DNA from: an uncultured Flavobacteriales bacterium
GTDB lineage: Bacteria; Bacteroidota; Bacteroidia; Flavobacteriales_D; Crocinitomicaceae
Assembly: GCA_943789205.1 (NCBI GenBank)
Contig: CALSTG010000001.1
Coordinates: 1,292,435-1,356,434, forward strand
Reading direction: 5' to 3'
DNA: 64,000 bases
This document shows positions 53,605 to 64,000 of the stretch, piece by piece. Positions within the stretch are counted from its first letter, which is position 1; each line of letters opens with the position of its first letter. A program made the translations under genes and the position numbers. The notes under the pieces are model-generated. The model saw nothing but the letters and a program-made list of their open reading frames with translations, was not told the DNA's origin and did not search any database.

Positions 53605-55737
53605 ATGTATACTTTTAAATCTTTACCACTGACAGTCGCTTTTCTCTTAGCAACGTTCATTTCATTTTCACAAGAGTCCTCAAAAATTTGGCTTACAATT
53701 TCTAACCCTTCAGATGTTCCATTTGAAAACGAATCAGGTGTACTAGTCTCAAATGATGCTACTCTTCAAGATGCAATTTCTTCACTTAATATTACAGAGG
53801 TAGAAAGAGCGATTCCATCTTCAAGACAAGCATCATTATTATCAGTATATGAATTGACGTCATATACTTCTGATGTCGTAGACATGTATGCTGAGCTTAC
53901 AAATGCTTTAGACGCGTCTTCAAAAGTAGCTTACGCTCCTGTTTATGAAACATTAAATGAGCCTAACGATTACCTAAAGGTCTTTCCTGAGGATTACGCT
54001 CTAGACATCATCAATGCGCAAATGGCATGGGACGTAACGACAGGAAACAGTGATATCGTTCTTGCAATTTCAGACCAGAACTATTTTGCGGACCACGATG
54101 AACTTGTTGGTAAGTATGTTCATTACGATGCAACGAATACCTCTTCACAGACGCATGGTACTGCAGTCGCAATAACTGCTGCTGGCTCAACAGGTAATGA
54201 CATTGGAAAGAGTGCAATAGGTTATAATAGTTCTTTAGCATTATATAAAATGAATTATAACGAAGTACTTGATGCATCATACGCTGGTCATAGAGTTATC
54301 AATTTGAGCTGGTCGTCAGGATGTTCTTACAATCAGTATGTGCAAGATATCATCAACGAAGTATATGAAAATGGAACTTTTATTGTAGCAGCTGCAGGAA
54401 ATGGATCTACGTGCGGTGGTCCTGAAAGTCTTGTTTACCCTGCTGCTTTTGATAATGTTTTTGCGGTAACGAGTACAGGTCCAAGTGACAACCATGAGCG
54501 TGTAATTGGAGATGCATCAACAACACACCAACATAATGCGAGTGTTGATTTAAGTGCACCAGGATATGATATTGCAATTTCTGCTGCTCAGGGTTGGTAT
54601 TTATATGGTTCAGGTAGCTCATATGCTACACCTCTAGTAACCGGAACAATTGGATTAATGTTAGATGCGAATCCATGTATAACAAATGCGGAAATCTCTT
54701 GGGTACTTAAAAACTCTTCAACCAATGTTGATGCATTGAATCCTTCTTATGTAGGAACAATAGGCGCAGGTCGTTTAAATGCAAAAGCAGCTGTTGATTT
54801 AGCCATTGAAATCAATAAGTTCTCTTTGGATGTAACATCTGGTGTGACTTGTTTAGCTAATAGTGGTCAGATTGAAGTTGAAATCGTTGGCGGTATTGCT
54901 CCATTTACTACGCACTGGTCTAATGGTGCTACTGATTTGAGCCTTAACAACCTTTCTGTAGGTCATTATGACTTGACTGTTATCGATGCTATGGGATGTC
55001 AATTAGATACTTCAATAGTTATCGACGAGGTAATTCCTACACAATTTGAAGGAACTGTTCAAAATGTAACTTGTAATGGTGCAGCGAATGGATCGATTGA
55101 TGTTACGATACTTGAAGGCACACCTGATTTCATTTTCGAATGGGATAATGGAATGATGACTGAAGATATTTCTGGTCTTGTTCCTGGAACGTACAGACTT
55201 AAAATTACAAACGGAAATGGATGTAGTGTATGGGGAAGCTATACTGTTGAAGGCCCAACAGCTTTGGTAGCAGATTTGGAAGTGATACAACCAACATCAG
55301 ATGAAGATGGTGAAATTGATTTAACAGTATCTGGTGGTGTTGCACCGTATTCATACACATGGAATAACGGAGAAACTTCAGAAGATCTTTTTGATGTAAC
55401 AGCAGGATTCTATGAAGTAACTGTAATCGATGCAAATGGATGTGATGTTATCACAAATACACTCGTTGAGGAAATGAGTATAGCTGGAATTGAAGACATG
55501 GATGGAATCCAAACAAGTGTTTATCCAAACCCAACAACAGATGCAGCAACAGTAACATGGAATAGTGCATCAGTAACGAACATCACAATCGTAAACGCAA
55601 ATGGACAAGTGGTACAAAATGCAGCTGTGGCAATGCAAAACACATACAAAGTTGAAGACTTGAATCCGGGAATGTACTTCATCAACTTAGCAGATGATTA
55701 CAAGCACTTAAATACACAGAAGTTAATAGTTAGATAA
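53605..55737 (+). CDS. Subtilase-family T9SS protease with SprB repeats
   Basis: About 710 residues from the ATG at 53605 (signal MYTFKSLPLTVAFLLATFISFSQ); an in-frame TTG at 53566 is rejected. S8 protease domain: catalytic Asp in LAISDQNYF, His in SQTHGTAVAI, Ser in GSGSSYATPLV, so the triad looks complete. Three SprB-type repeats follow (VTCLANSGQIEVEIVGG, VTCNGAANGSIDV and a diverged one), each with a YDLTVIDAMGC-like strand. A type A T9SS tail ends the protein (SVYPNPTTDAATVTW). Likely surface-anchored protease with adhesive repeats. A terminator follows at 55763. Confidence 0.88.
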   Translation: MYTFKSLPLTVAFLLATFISFSQESSKIWLTISNPSDVPFENESGVLVSNDATLQDAISSLNITEVERAIPSSRQASLLSVYELTSYTSDVVDMYAELTNALDASSKVAYAPVYETLNEPNDYLKVFPEDYALDIINAQMAWDVTTGNSDIVLAISDQNYFADHDELVGKYVHYDATNTSSQTHGTAVAITAAGSTGNDIGKSAIGYNSSLALYKMNYNEVLDASYAGHRVINLSWSSGCSYNQYVQDIINEVYENGTFIVAAAGNGSTCGGPESLVYPAAFDNVFAVTSTGPSDNHERVIGDASTTHQHNASVDLSAPGYDIAISAAQGWYLYGSGSSYATPLVTGTIGLMLDANPCITNAEISWVLKNSSTNVDALNPSYVGTIGAGRLNAKAAVDLAIEINKFSLDVTSGVTCLANSGQIEVEIVGGIAPFTTHWSNGATDLSLNNLSVGHYDLTVIDAMGCQLDTSIVIDEVIPTQFEGTVQNVTCNGAANGSIDVTILEGTPDFIFEWDNGMMTEDISGLVPGTYRLKITNGNGCSVWGSYTVEGPTALVADLEVIQPTSDEDGEIDLTVSGGVAPYSYTWNNGETSEDLFDVTAGFYEVTVIDANGCDVITNTLVEEMSIAGIEDMDGIQTSVYPNPTTDAATVTWNSASVTNITIVNANGQVVQNAAVAMQNTYKVEDLNPGMYFINLADDYKHLNTQKLIVR

Positions 55738-55762
55738 ACCCAATCTTTAATTGGAATATTGA

Positions 55763-55789
55763 AAGCCTCCTGAAAAGGAGGCTTTTTTT
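55763..55789. terminator. Bidirectional terminator between subtilase and adhesin genes
   Basis: AAAGCCTCC-TGAAAA-GGAGGCTTT hairpin with A run before and T run after; on the plus strand it ends the subtilase, and the minus-strand adhesin stop at 55788-55790 overlaps it. Confidence 0.85.
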
Positions 55790-57307
55790 ATTTTATGATA
55801 CTCACAATTCCGTTTGACTTAGGTGTTGTATTGTCATTATATTCAATGATAAAGTAGTAAGAAGCTACTGGTAGAGGTTCTCCATTGAAGGTACCATCCC
55901 AAGGCATCTGATCATAAGCACCTTGAATAGATTCATAGACCTTATTACCAAGTCTGTTGTATACACTAACGACATTGTTAGGGTAAATAACATCGATATC
56001 ATTTAATGACCACGTATCGTTAGTTTGATCTCCATCAGGAGTGAAAGCCGTAGGAATAACAATCCCACACTCCTCAAAGGCAATAAGAATCATTTGTGCT
56101 GGACCTTCGCATCCATTCTCTGTTGCTGTGACATAGTAGCTGGTGCTTCCCAATATTGTTTCTGGTGTATATGTAGTTTGACTTCCAAGAACATCTGTAA
56201 GTTCTTGGTCTGCATACCAGGTGTAGCTTCCTGAGCTCCCATCAGCCTCCATAGCATCGGGTTGTTCATTGGCACAGTAGCTCACATCTGCCGAAGTATT
56301 AGGTGCTGTAGGTAGGGTATTTATGGTAATGGTTTGTGTTAGATTCACTGCATTGTTACAGTTCTCATCTGTGATTTGAGTAAGTACATACACTCCAGGT
56401 GCGGTACCAAGGTCGATACTTGCTGTACTTGTATTCATACTATTACTCACACCATCAATGGTATAATCCAAGGTCAGTACTCCTGAACCACTAAGTGCAG
56501 CAGTAAGACTCTCTACAGTTTCTCCTTCACAATAAGTGCCTTCTCCAGAAAAGGAGACCACTTCTGGTAAACTATTGATGCTTACCTCAAAGAAAACTTC
56601 ATCACTACATGTACCATTGGCATCATACATATACACCTGCTGCGAGGTTGTGATTGGACCCGTAAGTAGTGCTCCGCCATTGGCTTGTGCAGCATCGTAA
56701 TAATTCTGATTCCCTGAAAGGTTTGTTCCTTCAATAGTAGTAGGAAGCTCAAAGCTAACACATGCCTCTTGTGCTGTAAGGTTGGTAAGCTCAGGTGTAT
56801 TATTAACCGTTAAGGTAAAGGAGGCTTCATCACTACACGCACCAATAATATCATAAATATAAACCGTTTGTGAGGCGGTAATCACATCACCTGCATTCAA
56901 TGAAATACCCGCACCATTACTCTGTGAATAATATGCTTCATTACCAGAGAGGTTATCTCCAGTAATTTCACCAAGACTATATGTGTCACAAACAACAGTG
57001 TCCAACTGAAGGACGATTGAAGGGGCCGATGGGTTATTTAAGTCGATACTTTCTACCGCTGTAAATGCACAACCATTTAGAGTAATGGAGAACGCATCAT
57101 AAAGACCTGCTTCAAATCCGTTGAGTATAAATGCACCTGTAGCATCCGATGTAATTGTAACGGTCTGAGAAGTCGTAGCCAAAGAATCATAACTAAGGGT
57201 GTAGTCTGTAGAAGGATCTAATCCATCGATGGTAATGAAACCATCCGAGGCATTACAAACACTCGGGTCTGTTCCTGATACTGTAAATGAAGGTGTTTCA
57301 TTCACCA

Positions 57308-57764
57308 AAACATTCACCGCTTCAATATCTATACAACCATTGCTCTCACTTTGGATGTAATATATACCAGATACACCCACTGCTGATTGATCAGCCAATG
57401 GTGTCGTTGCTGAGGCATCAGTCCAATAGGTCAAAGTACCTCCTCCTGTACTTCCAGAAGTAATTGCGGCAACACTAATATCTACCGTTCCTGGAGAACA
57501 TACTGCGGAAGGATCTGTAATCTGAACCACTGGTGTTTCATTTACCACAACATTCACCGCTTCAATATCTGTACAACCATTGCTCTCACTCTGGATGTAA
57601 TACATACCAGATACACCCACTGCTGATTGATCAGCCAATGGTGTCGTTGCTGAGGCATCAGTCCAATAGGTCAAAGTACCTCCTCCTGTGCTTCCAGAAG
57701 TAATTGCGGCAACACTAATATCTACCGTTCCTGGAGAACATACTGCGGAAGGATCTGTAATCTG
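57308..57764 (-). repeat. 240-bp coding repeat, two copies
   Basis: Two near-identical 80-codon units of the adhesin, offset by 240 bases, beginning QITDPSAVC and ending NVVVNETP. A third variant is visible in the N-terminal region of the protein, where it is strongly diverged. Confidence 0.9.
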
Positions 57765-58319
57765 TAGCTCAGGAGCTGGAGGGTCTGTCAAGGTAATTGA
57801 GCCTGGAGTACTTCCTGTACATCCCGAAAGGTCTAATACGAAAGAAGAATAATTCCCGGAATTTAATCCAGTTAATGCAATGATTCCTGAAGCATCACTA
57901 TTAATGGTGATAGGTCCTACACTCACTCCATCATCAAGGTATGTTAAGTCATATGTCGCGTTAGAGACCAATCCTGTGAGTGAAATCTCTCCATCACTAC
58001 CTCCACAAACAGATGGACTTGCAACACTATTACTTGTAAATACCGGAGCCGAAGGATCTGTTAAGCTCAATGAAGGAACCACTGTAAAGCTACAGTTGGC
58101 ATCTGCAATGATAAAGCTTGAATAAGACCCCGCTGTAATTGATCCAAGAATGTAGGTTCCTGAAGCATCTGTTGTTATTGAAAGTGGACCTATGTTAGAA
58201 GTACCATCGTTATAAGTTAAATCATAAGCACTTGAGGCAATCAAGCCATTGATGACAATAGAACCATCATTACCTCCACAGCTTGAAGGGTCACTCAATA
58301 CTGAATTCGTGAATTGAGG
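57765..58319 (-). repeat. ~555-bp coding block, copy 2
   Basis: Block with two Ig-like subunits (LPQFTNSVLSDPSSCGG and APVFTSNSVASPSVCGG). Nearly identical to 59271-59825; offset 1506 bases. Confidence 0.9.
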
Positions 58320-58334
58320 TAGACTGTTTATAAC

Positions 58335-59270
58335 AACATTCACCGCTTCAATATCTGTACAACCATTGCTCTCACTCTGGATGTAATACATACCAGATAC
58401 ACCCACTGCTGATTGATCAGCCAATGGTGTCGTTGCTGAGGCATCAGTCCAATAGGTCAAAGTACCTCCTCCTGTACTTCCAGAAGTAATTGCGGCAACA
58501 CTAATATCTACCGTTCCTGGAGAACATACTGCGGAAGGATCTGTAATCTGAACCACTGGTGTTTCATTTACCACAACATTCACCGCTTCAATATCTGTAC
58601 AACCATTGCTCTCACTCTGGATGTAATACATACCAGATACACCCACTGCTGATTGATCAGCCAATGGTGTCGTTGCTGAGGCATCAGTCCAATAGGTCAA
58701 AGTACCTCCTCCTGTACTTCCAGAAGTAATTGCGGCAACACTAATATCTACCGTTCCTGGAGAACATACTGCGGAAGGATCTGTAATCTGAACCACTGGT
58801 GTTTCATTTACCACAACATTCACCGCTTCAATATCTGTACAACCATTGCTCTCACTCTGGATGTAATACATACCAGATACACCCACTGCTGATTGATCAG
58901 CCAATGGTGTCGTTGCTGAGGCATCAGTCCAATAGGTCAAAGTACCTCCTCCTGTACTTCCAGAAGTAATTGCGGCAACACTAATATCTACCGTTCCTGG
59001 AGAACATACTGCGGAAGGATCTGTAATCTGAACCACTGGTGTTTCATTTACCACAACATTCACCGCTTCAATATCTGTACAACCATTGCTCTCACTCTGG
59101 ATGTAATACATACCAGATACACCCACTGCTGATTGATCAGCCAATGGTGTCGTTGCTGAGGCATCAGTCCAATAGGTCAAAGTACCTCCTCCTGTACTTC
59201 CAGAAGTAATTGCGGCAACACTAATATCTACCGTTCCTGGAGAACATACTGCGGAAGGATCTGTAATCTG
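58335..59270 (-). repeat. 240-bp coding repeat, four tandem copies
   Basis: Four 80-codon units in tandem, offsets exactly 240 bases, essentially identical at DNA level, same unit as at 57308-57764. Confidence 0.92.
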
Positions 59271-59825
59271 TAGCTCAGGAGCTGAAGGGTCTGTCAAGGT
59301 AATTGAGCCTGAATCAGTTCCTGTACATCCCGAAAGGTCTAATACGAAAGAAGAATAATTCCCGGAATTTAATCCAGTTAATGCAATGATTCCTGAAGCA
59401 TCACTATTAATGGTGATAGGTCCTACACTCACTCCATCATCAAGGTATGTTAAGTCATATGTCGCGTTAGAGACCAATCCTGTGAGTGAAATCTCTCCAT
59501 CACTACCTCCACAAACAGATGGACTTGCAACACTATTACTTGTAAATACCGGAGCCGAAGGATCTGTTAAGCTCAATGAAGGAACCACTGTAAAGCTACA
59601 GTTGGCATCTGCAATGATAAAGCTTGAATAAGACCCCGCTGTAATCGATCCAAGAATATAGGTTCCTGAAGCATCTGTTGTTATTGAAAGTGGACCTATG
59701 TTAGAAGTACCATCGTTATAAGTTAAATCATAAGCACTTGAAGCGCTCAAACCATTGATGACAATAGAACCATCATTACCTCCACAGCTTGAAGGGTCAC
59801 TCAATACTGAATTCGTGAATTGAGG
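59271..59825 (-). repeat. ~555-bp coding block, copy 1
   Basis: Copy of the block at 57765-58319; a few base differences (for example SASSAYD against IASSAYD in the product). Confidence 0.9.
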
Positions 59826-59831
59826 TATTAA

Positions 59832-61770
59832 ATTCACATTAACGGTCAATCCTTGTGTGGTAGCACACTGTCCTGCGTTAGGTGTAAAGGTATAGTTTGT
59901 TGTTGCCGTATTGTTCACCGCTGGTGTCCATGTTCCTGAGATACTATTCGTACTCGTACCAGGTAGGCTTAAAGCATCACCACTACAAATGTCTGCAATT
60001 GCAGAGAAGCTTGGTGTGGTCTGTGCATTCACATTAACGGTCAATCCTTGTGTGGTAGCACACTGTCCTGCGTTAGGTGTAAAGGTATAGTTTGTTGTTG
60101 CCGTATTGTTCACCGCTGGTGTCCATGTTCCTGAGATACTATTCGTACTCGTACCAGGTAGGCTTAAAGCATCACCACTACAAATGTCTGCAATTGCAGA
60201 GAAGCTTGGTGTGGTCTGTGCATTCACATTAACGGTCAATCCTTGTGTGGTAGCACACTGTCCTGCGTTAGGTGTAAAGGTATAGTTTGTTGTTGCCGTA
60301 TTGTTCACCGCTGGTGTCCATGTTCCTGAGATACTATTCGTACTCGTACCAGGTAGGCTTAAAGCATCACCACTACAAATGTCTGCAATTGCAGAGAAGC
60401 TTGGTGTGGTCTGTGCATTCACATTAACGGTCAATCCTTGTGTGGTAGCACACTGTCCTGCGTTAGGTGTAAAGGTATAGTTTGTTGTTGCCGTATTGTT
60501 CACCGCTGGTGTCCATGTTCCTGAGATACTATTCGTACTCGTACCAGGTAGGCTTAAAGCATCACCACTACAAATGTCTGCAATTGCAGAGAAGCTTGGT
60601 GTGGTCTGTGCATTCACATTAACGGTCAATCCTTGTGTGGTAGCACACTGTCCTGCGTTAGGTGTAAAGGTATAGTTTGTTGTTGCCGTATTGTTCACCG
60701 CTGGTGTCCATGTTCCTGAGATACTATTCGTACTCGTACCAGGTAGGCTTAAAGCATCACCACTACAAATGTCTGCAATTGCAGAGAAGCTTGGTGTGGT
60801 CTGTGCATTCACATTAACGGTCAATCCTTGTGTGGTAGCACACTGTCCTGCGTTAGGTGTAAAGGTATAGTTTGTTGTTGCCGTATTGTTCACCGCTGGT
60901 GTCCATGTTCCTGAGATACTATTCGTACTCGTACCAGGTAGGCTTAAAGCATCACCACTACAAATGTCTGCAATTGCAGAGAAGCTTGGTGTGGTCTGTG
61001 CATTCACATTAACGGTCAATCCTTGTGTGGTAGCACACTGTCCTGCGTTAGGTGTAAAGGTATAGTTTGTTGTTGCCGTATTGTTCACCGCTGGTGTCCA
61101 TGTTCCTGAGATACTATTCGTACTCGTACCAGGTAGGCTTAAAGCATCACCACTACAAATGTCTGCAATTGCAGAGAAGCTTGGTGTGGTCTGTGCATTC
61201 ACATTAACGGTCAATCCTTGTGTGGTAGCACACTGTCCTGCGTTAGGTGTAAAGGTATAGTTTGTTGTTGCCGTATTGTTCACCGCTGGTGTCCATGTTC
61301 CTGAGATACTATTCGTACTCGTACCAGGTAGGCTTAAAGCATCACCACTACAAATGTCTGCAATTGCAGAGAAGCTTGGTGTGGTCTGTGCATTCACATT
61401 AACGGTCAATCCTTGTGTGGTAGCACACTGTCCTGCGTTAGGTGTAAAGGTGTAGTTTGTTGTTGCCGTATTGTTCACCGCTGGTGTCCATGTTCCTGAG
61501 ATACTATTCGTACTCGTACCAGGTAGGCTTAAAGCATCACCACTACAAATGTCTGCAATTGCAGAGAAGCTTGGTGTGGTCTGTGCATTCACATTAACGG
61601 TCAATCCTTGTGTGGTAGCACACTGTCCTGCGTTAGGTGTAAAGGTGTAGTTTGTTGTTGCCGTATTGTTCACCGCTGGTGTCCATGTTCCTGAGATACT
61701 ATTCGTACTCGTACCAGGTAGGCTTAAAGCATCACCACTACAAATGTCTGCAATTGCAGAGAAGTTTGGT
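59832..61770 (-). repeat. 195-bp coding repeat, ten near-identical tandem copies
   Basis: Ten units of 195 bases (65 codons; SFSAIADICSGDALSLPG and a TTNYTFTPNAGQCATTQG half). Starts recur every 195 bases from 59832. Only scattered single-base differences exist (for example AAAGGTATAG against AAAGGTGTAG in the two outermost copies). Three more diverged units continue to about 62163, so the array is polarised from old to young. Confidence 0.93.
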
Positions 61771-63807
61771 ATTGTTTCGGGTGTGACATCAACAGTCATC
61801 GTTTCATCACTTGCACACTGTCCTGCATCAGGGGTAAAGGTGTACGTTGTTGTTGCAGTATTATTAATTGCTGGGGACCATGATCCAACTATACTATTGG
61901 TTGATGTTGATGGCAAAACAATAGCGTCACCTGTACAAGTTGCGAGTACTTGGGTGAATATAGGTCCGACTTCTTGGTTTACGGTTACAGTTAGCCCTTG
62001 TGTGGTAGCACACTGTCCTGCGTTCGGTGTAAAGGTGTAGTTTGTTGTTGCGGTATTGTTCACCGCTGGTGCCCATGTTCCTGAGATACTATTCGTGCTC
62101 GTGCCTAGGTAGGCTTAAAGCATCACCACTACAAATATCTGCAATTGGAGAAAATGTAGGTATTGTGTTTGCCGGATTAACAGATACAATAATATTTTCT
62201 TCAGCTGTAACCGTACAGATCGAGCTGCTCACTATTGCCGTAACCGAAACATTACCATTTAATATACTTGGGCTATAAGTTGTGTTTACATTGGTTGGAT
62301 CTGAAAAAGATCCAGAAATCGCCGACCAACTGATACTAGTCCCCAGACCCGAAATGACCGCTGAAAAATTAGTATCATCTCCCTCGCAAAGCGTTAAGTC
62401 ACCAATAGGTTCGATGCTTGGGGCTTCTCGAACTACGATAGTCATAGAGGCGCTTCCAGCACACTCATCTGGATTGGGTGTAAATGTATATGTTGTTGTA
62501 CTTAAATTGTTGGGTGCGGGTGACCACGAACCTTCGATACCGTTTAAACTTGTATTTGGCAGGTTTATGGGTTCCCCTTCACAGACATAAGGGATGTTTG
62601 TGAAGCTCGGCGTCACAGAATTGTTAACCGTGAGATTTACAGCTTGCGAGAAGGTACAACCCGGAGTAGTTTCTAGTTGGATATAAAATATCCCTGAGTT
62701 AAATAAAAGATTTGGATTCGTTACAGGATTCGTGCATGAAGCATTGTTCCAATAAGTTAAATTTCCAGATTCGCTTCCTGCGGTTATTGAGGCATCTGTA
62801 ATATTTCCAATTCCACAAAAAGCAGGAGGGTCGGTAATTATTAAATTTGGTGTTGAACAAACACAGGTTGGGCTTGGAATACTTGTTTGCATATCTATTT
62901 CACAAATGGAATGGATTTGTGTAGCCCCACCCGAAGATGATGTAAAACCCCAATAAACTGCAGAAGGAGAGGTAAAAAAGGTTCTGATATCACCATTGTA
63001 TGCGTTGACTAGGGCATCGTCGAAGTACACTCTATATTGTAAGGCAAACGGATTCCAAGTAATACAAATCTCATGATCATTTCCATCAACCACGGAGTTA
63101 CCTGAAGGCAATAAACAACTTGGTCCTGAAATCGTGGCGCTGCTACTTGTAGAGCCATCTATTTGAATCGAGCTATGGTTACATGGGATGTCATTATCTC
63201 CAAAAGAAGAACCGTTATAGGTGTCGAATTCAACAGAAACACTGGGGTCAATGGGACAACCTCCCCCTTGGCAATTAATAGGGTTTCCGGGAGCATAACC
63301 CATACCGCCTCCAGTTCCTCCTAGAACATCTAAACCCTCACCTTGAAGAACAAACGCTATTCCATCTCCTGTTAACTGGTCAGCTCCGAAGTTAGCTTTG
63401 AAATTTAGTTTGAAACTTTGGTACAAGCTTATGGTATTACAGACCCAAACTGCACCTTGTTGAAAATTCCCTGGACCATTCATATCGATACAACTTCCGT
63501 TCGCACTTGAGGTCCCTACGAGTTGATAGGTATTGGCATCACATGTTCCTGAGGTTTGGTTTAGACTAGAGCCATTTACCGTAATGGTCTGGCAAAATAT
63601 GAGAGGTGCGAAAAGCACACCGCAAAGCGTGAGTATGAGTGAGTTAAACAAGAGTTTATAGTTTTGAGTTCCACGAATATAAAAAGAAATAAGTGTATAA
63701 ATGACATTTACTAGCGCTTTTTCTTTGTTTCTCGACCTTTATATCGCCTCAAAAGAGTTGAAATAAATTTATTTCGTTACATTGAGAATGAAACTAAAAG
63801 GTGGAGA

Positions 63808-64000
63808 TGAAGCAATTTAAAAAAATACGAACTCAAGATAATTTGGAGCTGGAGCTCTATCAATCGTCGGTAATTTCACCAAAAGCAGTGCTTTTTTTGG
63901 TACATGGGATGGGTGAGCATGCCCTGCGATATGCTCATGTTGCTGAATATTTTAAGAACGTGAATATAATTACAGTTGCTATAGACCTTAGAGGTCATGG
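63808..64000 (+). CDS. Alpha/beta hydrolase (monoglyceride-lipase-like), 5' part
   Basis: The gene starts at the ATG 63808 and runs off the window after about 64 residues. VLFLVHGMGEHALRYAHVA is the oxyanion/first-strand region and VAIDLRGHG the second, both typical of the serine aminopeptidase S33/monoacylglycerol-lipase family. No signal peptide is present, so cytoplasmic. The catalytic Ser and the rest lie outside. Confidence 0.8.

Larger units (their letters stand above)
55788..63651 (-). pseudogene. Giant lectin/Ig-like-repeat adhesin with T9SS type B tail, frameshifted
   Basis: Two reading frames form one gene: 63651-62089 and 62063-55788. Skipping base 62106 (the T that follows GTGCC) restores a single ~2620-residue protein. 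Parts in order: signal peptide (MFNSLILTLCGVLFAPLIFC), an L-type lectin-like domain (about 20-255), Ig-like domains (to ~500), 13 further 65-residue repeats (ten near-identical), two copies of a ~185-residue block separated by four 80-residue repeats, two more 80-residue repeats, mixed Ig-like domains, and a CHU_C-type (type B) sorting domain (IPTAFTPDGDQTNDTW). It resembles SprB-like surface adhesins in scale and export route. If the insertion is real the product would be a truncated, unanchored lectin-Ig fragment (520 residues). Confidence 0.8.

Noticed and set aside
57880-59631. Two identical 81-residue plus-strand frames at 57880 and 59386
   Set aside because: They are antisense shadows of the duplicated adhesin block; their identity simply reflects the duplication.
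57308-61770. Direct repeats considered as a CRISPR array
   Set aside because: Units of 195 and 240 bases are fully coding, in frame and without spacers.

Overview
The window looks like chromosomal DNA of a free-living, probably aquatic or marine member of the Bacteroidota, most likely order Flavobacteriales (Crocinitomicaceae/Cryomorphaceae-like). Support: AT-rich sequence; start sites without Shine-Dalgarno but with promoters of the TTG-N19-TAnnTTTG type; many secreted proteins ending in type IX secretion (T9SS) sorting domains, both type A and the CHU_C-like type B; SprB, PKD and GEVED modules; and the Bacteroidota layout of exbB, a small membrane protein and two exbD genes. No phage, plasmid, insertion sequence or CRISPR array was seen. 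No gene-free gap exceeds about 300 bases.

Layout. 1-8 kb: hutI (cut by the window edge), a YraN-like nuclease-fold gene, a 1343-residue T9SS cargo protein, an exported Mn-type superoxide dismutase with a C-terminal extension, and mgtE. 8.1-12.1 kb: tRNA-Ser(GGA), then an ExbB/ExbD energy-transduction operon ending in a GNAT-like gene. 12.1-16.7 kb: a nucleotide-free-looking DEAD-box relative paired with a MazG-type pyrophosphohydrolase, an ALDH8-like dehydrogenase overlapping a GH16 glucanase, and an outer-membrane-type protein. 16.7-23.7 kb: an S9A oligopeptidase, then a tight operon of methyltransferase, MbnP-like protein, di-haem MbnH/MauG-like peroxidase and mnmE. A tiny, previously easy-to-miss cysteine-rich (metallothionein-like) gene lies behind mnmE on the other strand, followed by a thioesterase. 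24.2-27.2 kb: a VWA / MoxR-type AAA+ / small-protein operon. 27.2-33.8 kb: esterase, SPFH lipoprotein, SGNH-PKD protein, two tandem paralogous T9SS proteins, YigZ. 33.9-38.7 kb: aspS, ALDH7, tRNA-Arg(TCG) and small membrane proteins.

38.9-47.1 kb: a frameshifted TIGR03032-type gene, an FG-GAP/VCBS T9SS protein with a long basic N-terminus, a DEAD-box helicase, a secreted endonuclease I, a K+ channel with a zinc ribbon, a small lipoprotein and an acyl-CoA oxidase. 47.2-63.7 kb is a secretome block: two subtilases with SprB repeats flank two tandem PHB-depolymerase-like esterases, followed by a giant (about 2620-residue) lectin/Ig-like adhesin. That adhesin is built from recently expanded 195-bp and 240-bp coding repeats and is broken by a one-base insertion in its first repeat. 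The window closes with the start of an alpha/beta hydrolase.

Functionally the window mixes housekeeping genes (mnmE, aspS, two tRNAs, mgtE, yigZ) with polymer degradation and surface adhesion exported through T9SS. The most interesting points are the small Cys-rich gene close to a copper-associated MbnP/MbnH pair, the P-loop-less DEAD-box protein, a short C-terminal module shared by three exported hydrolases, and the self-duplicating adhesin with its frameshift.
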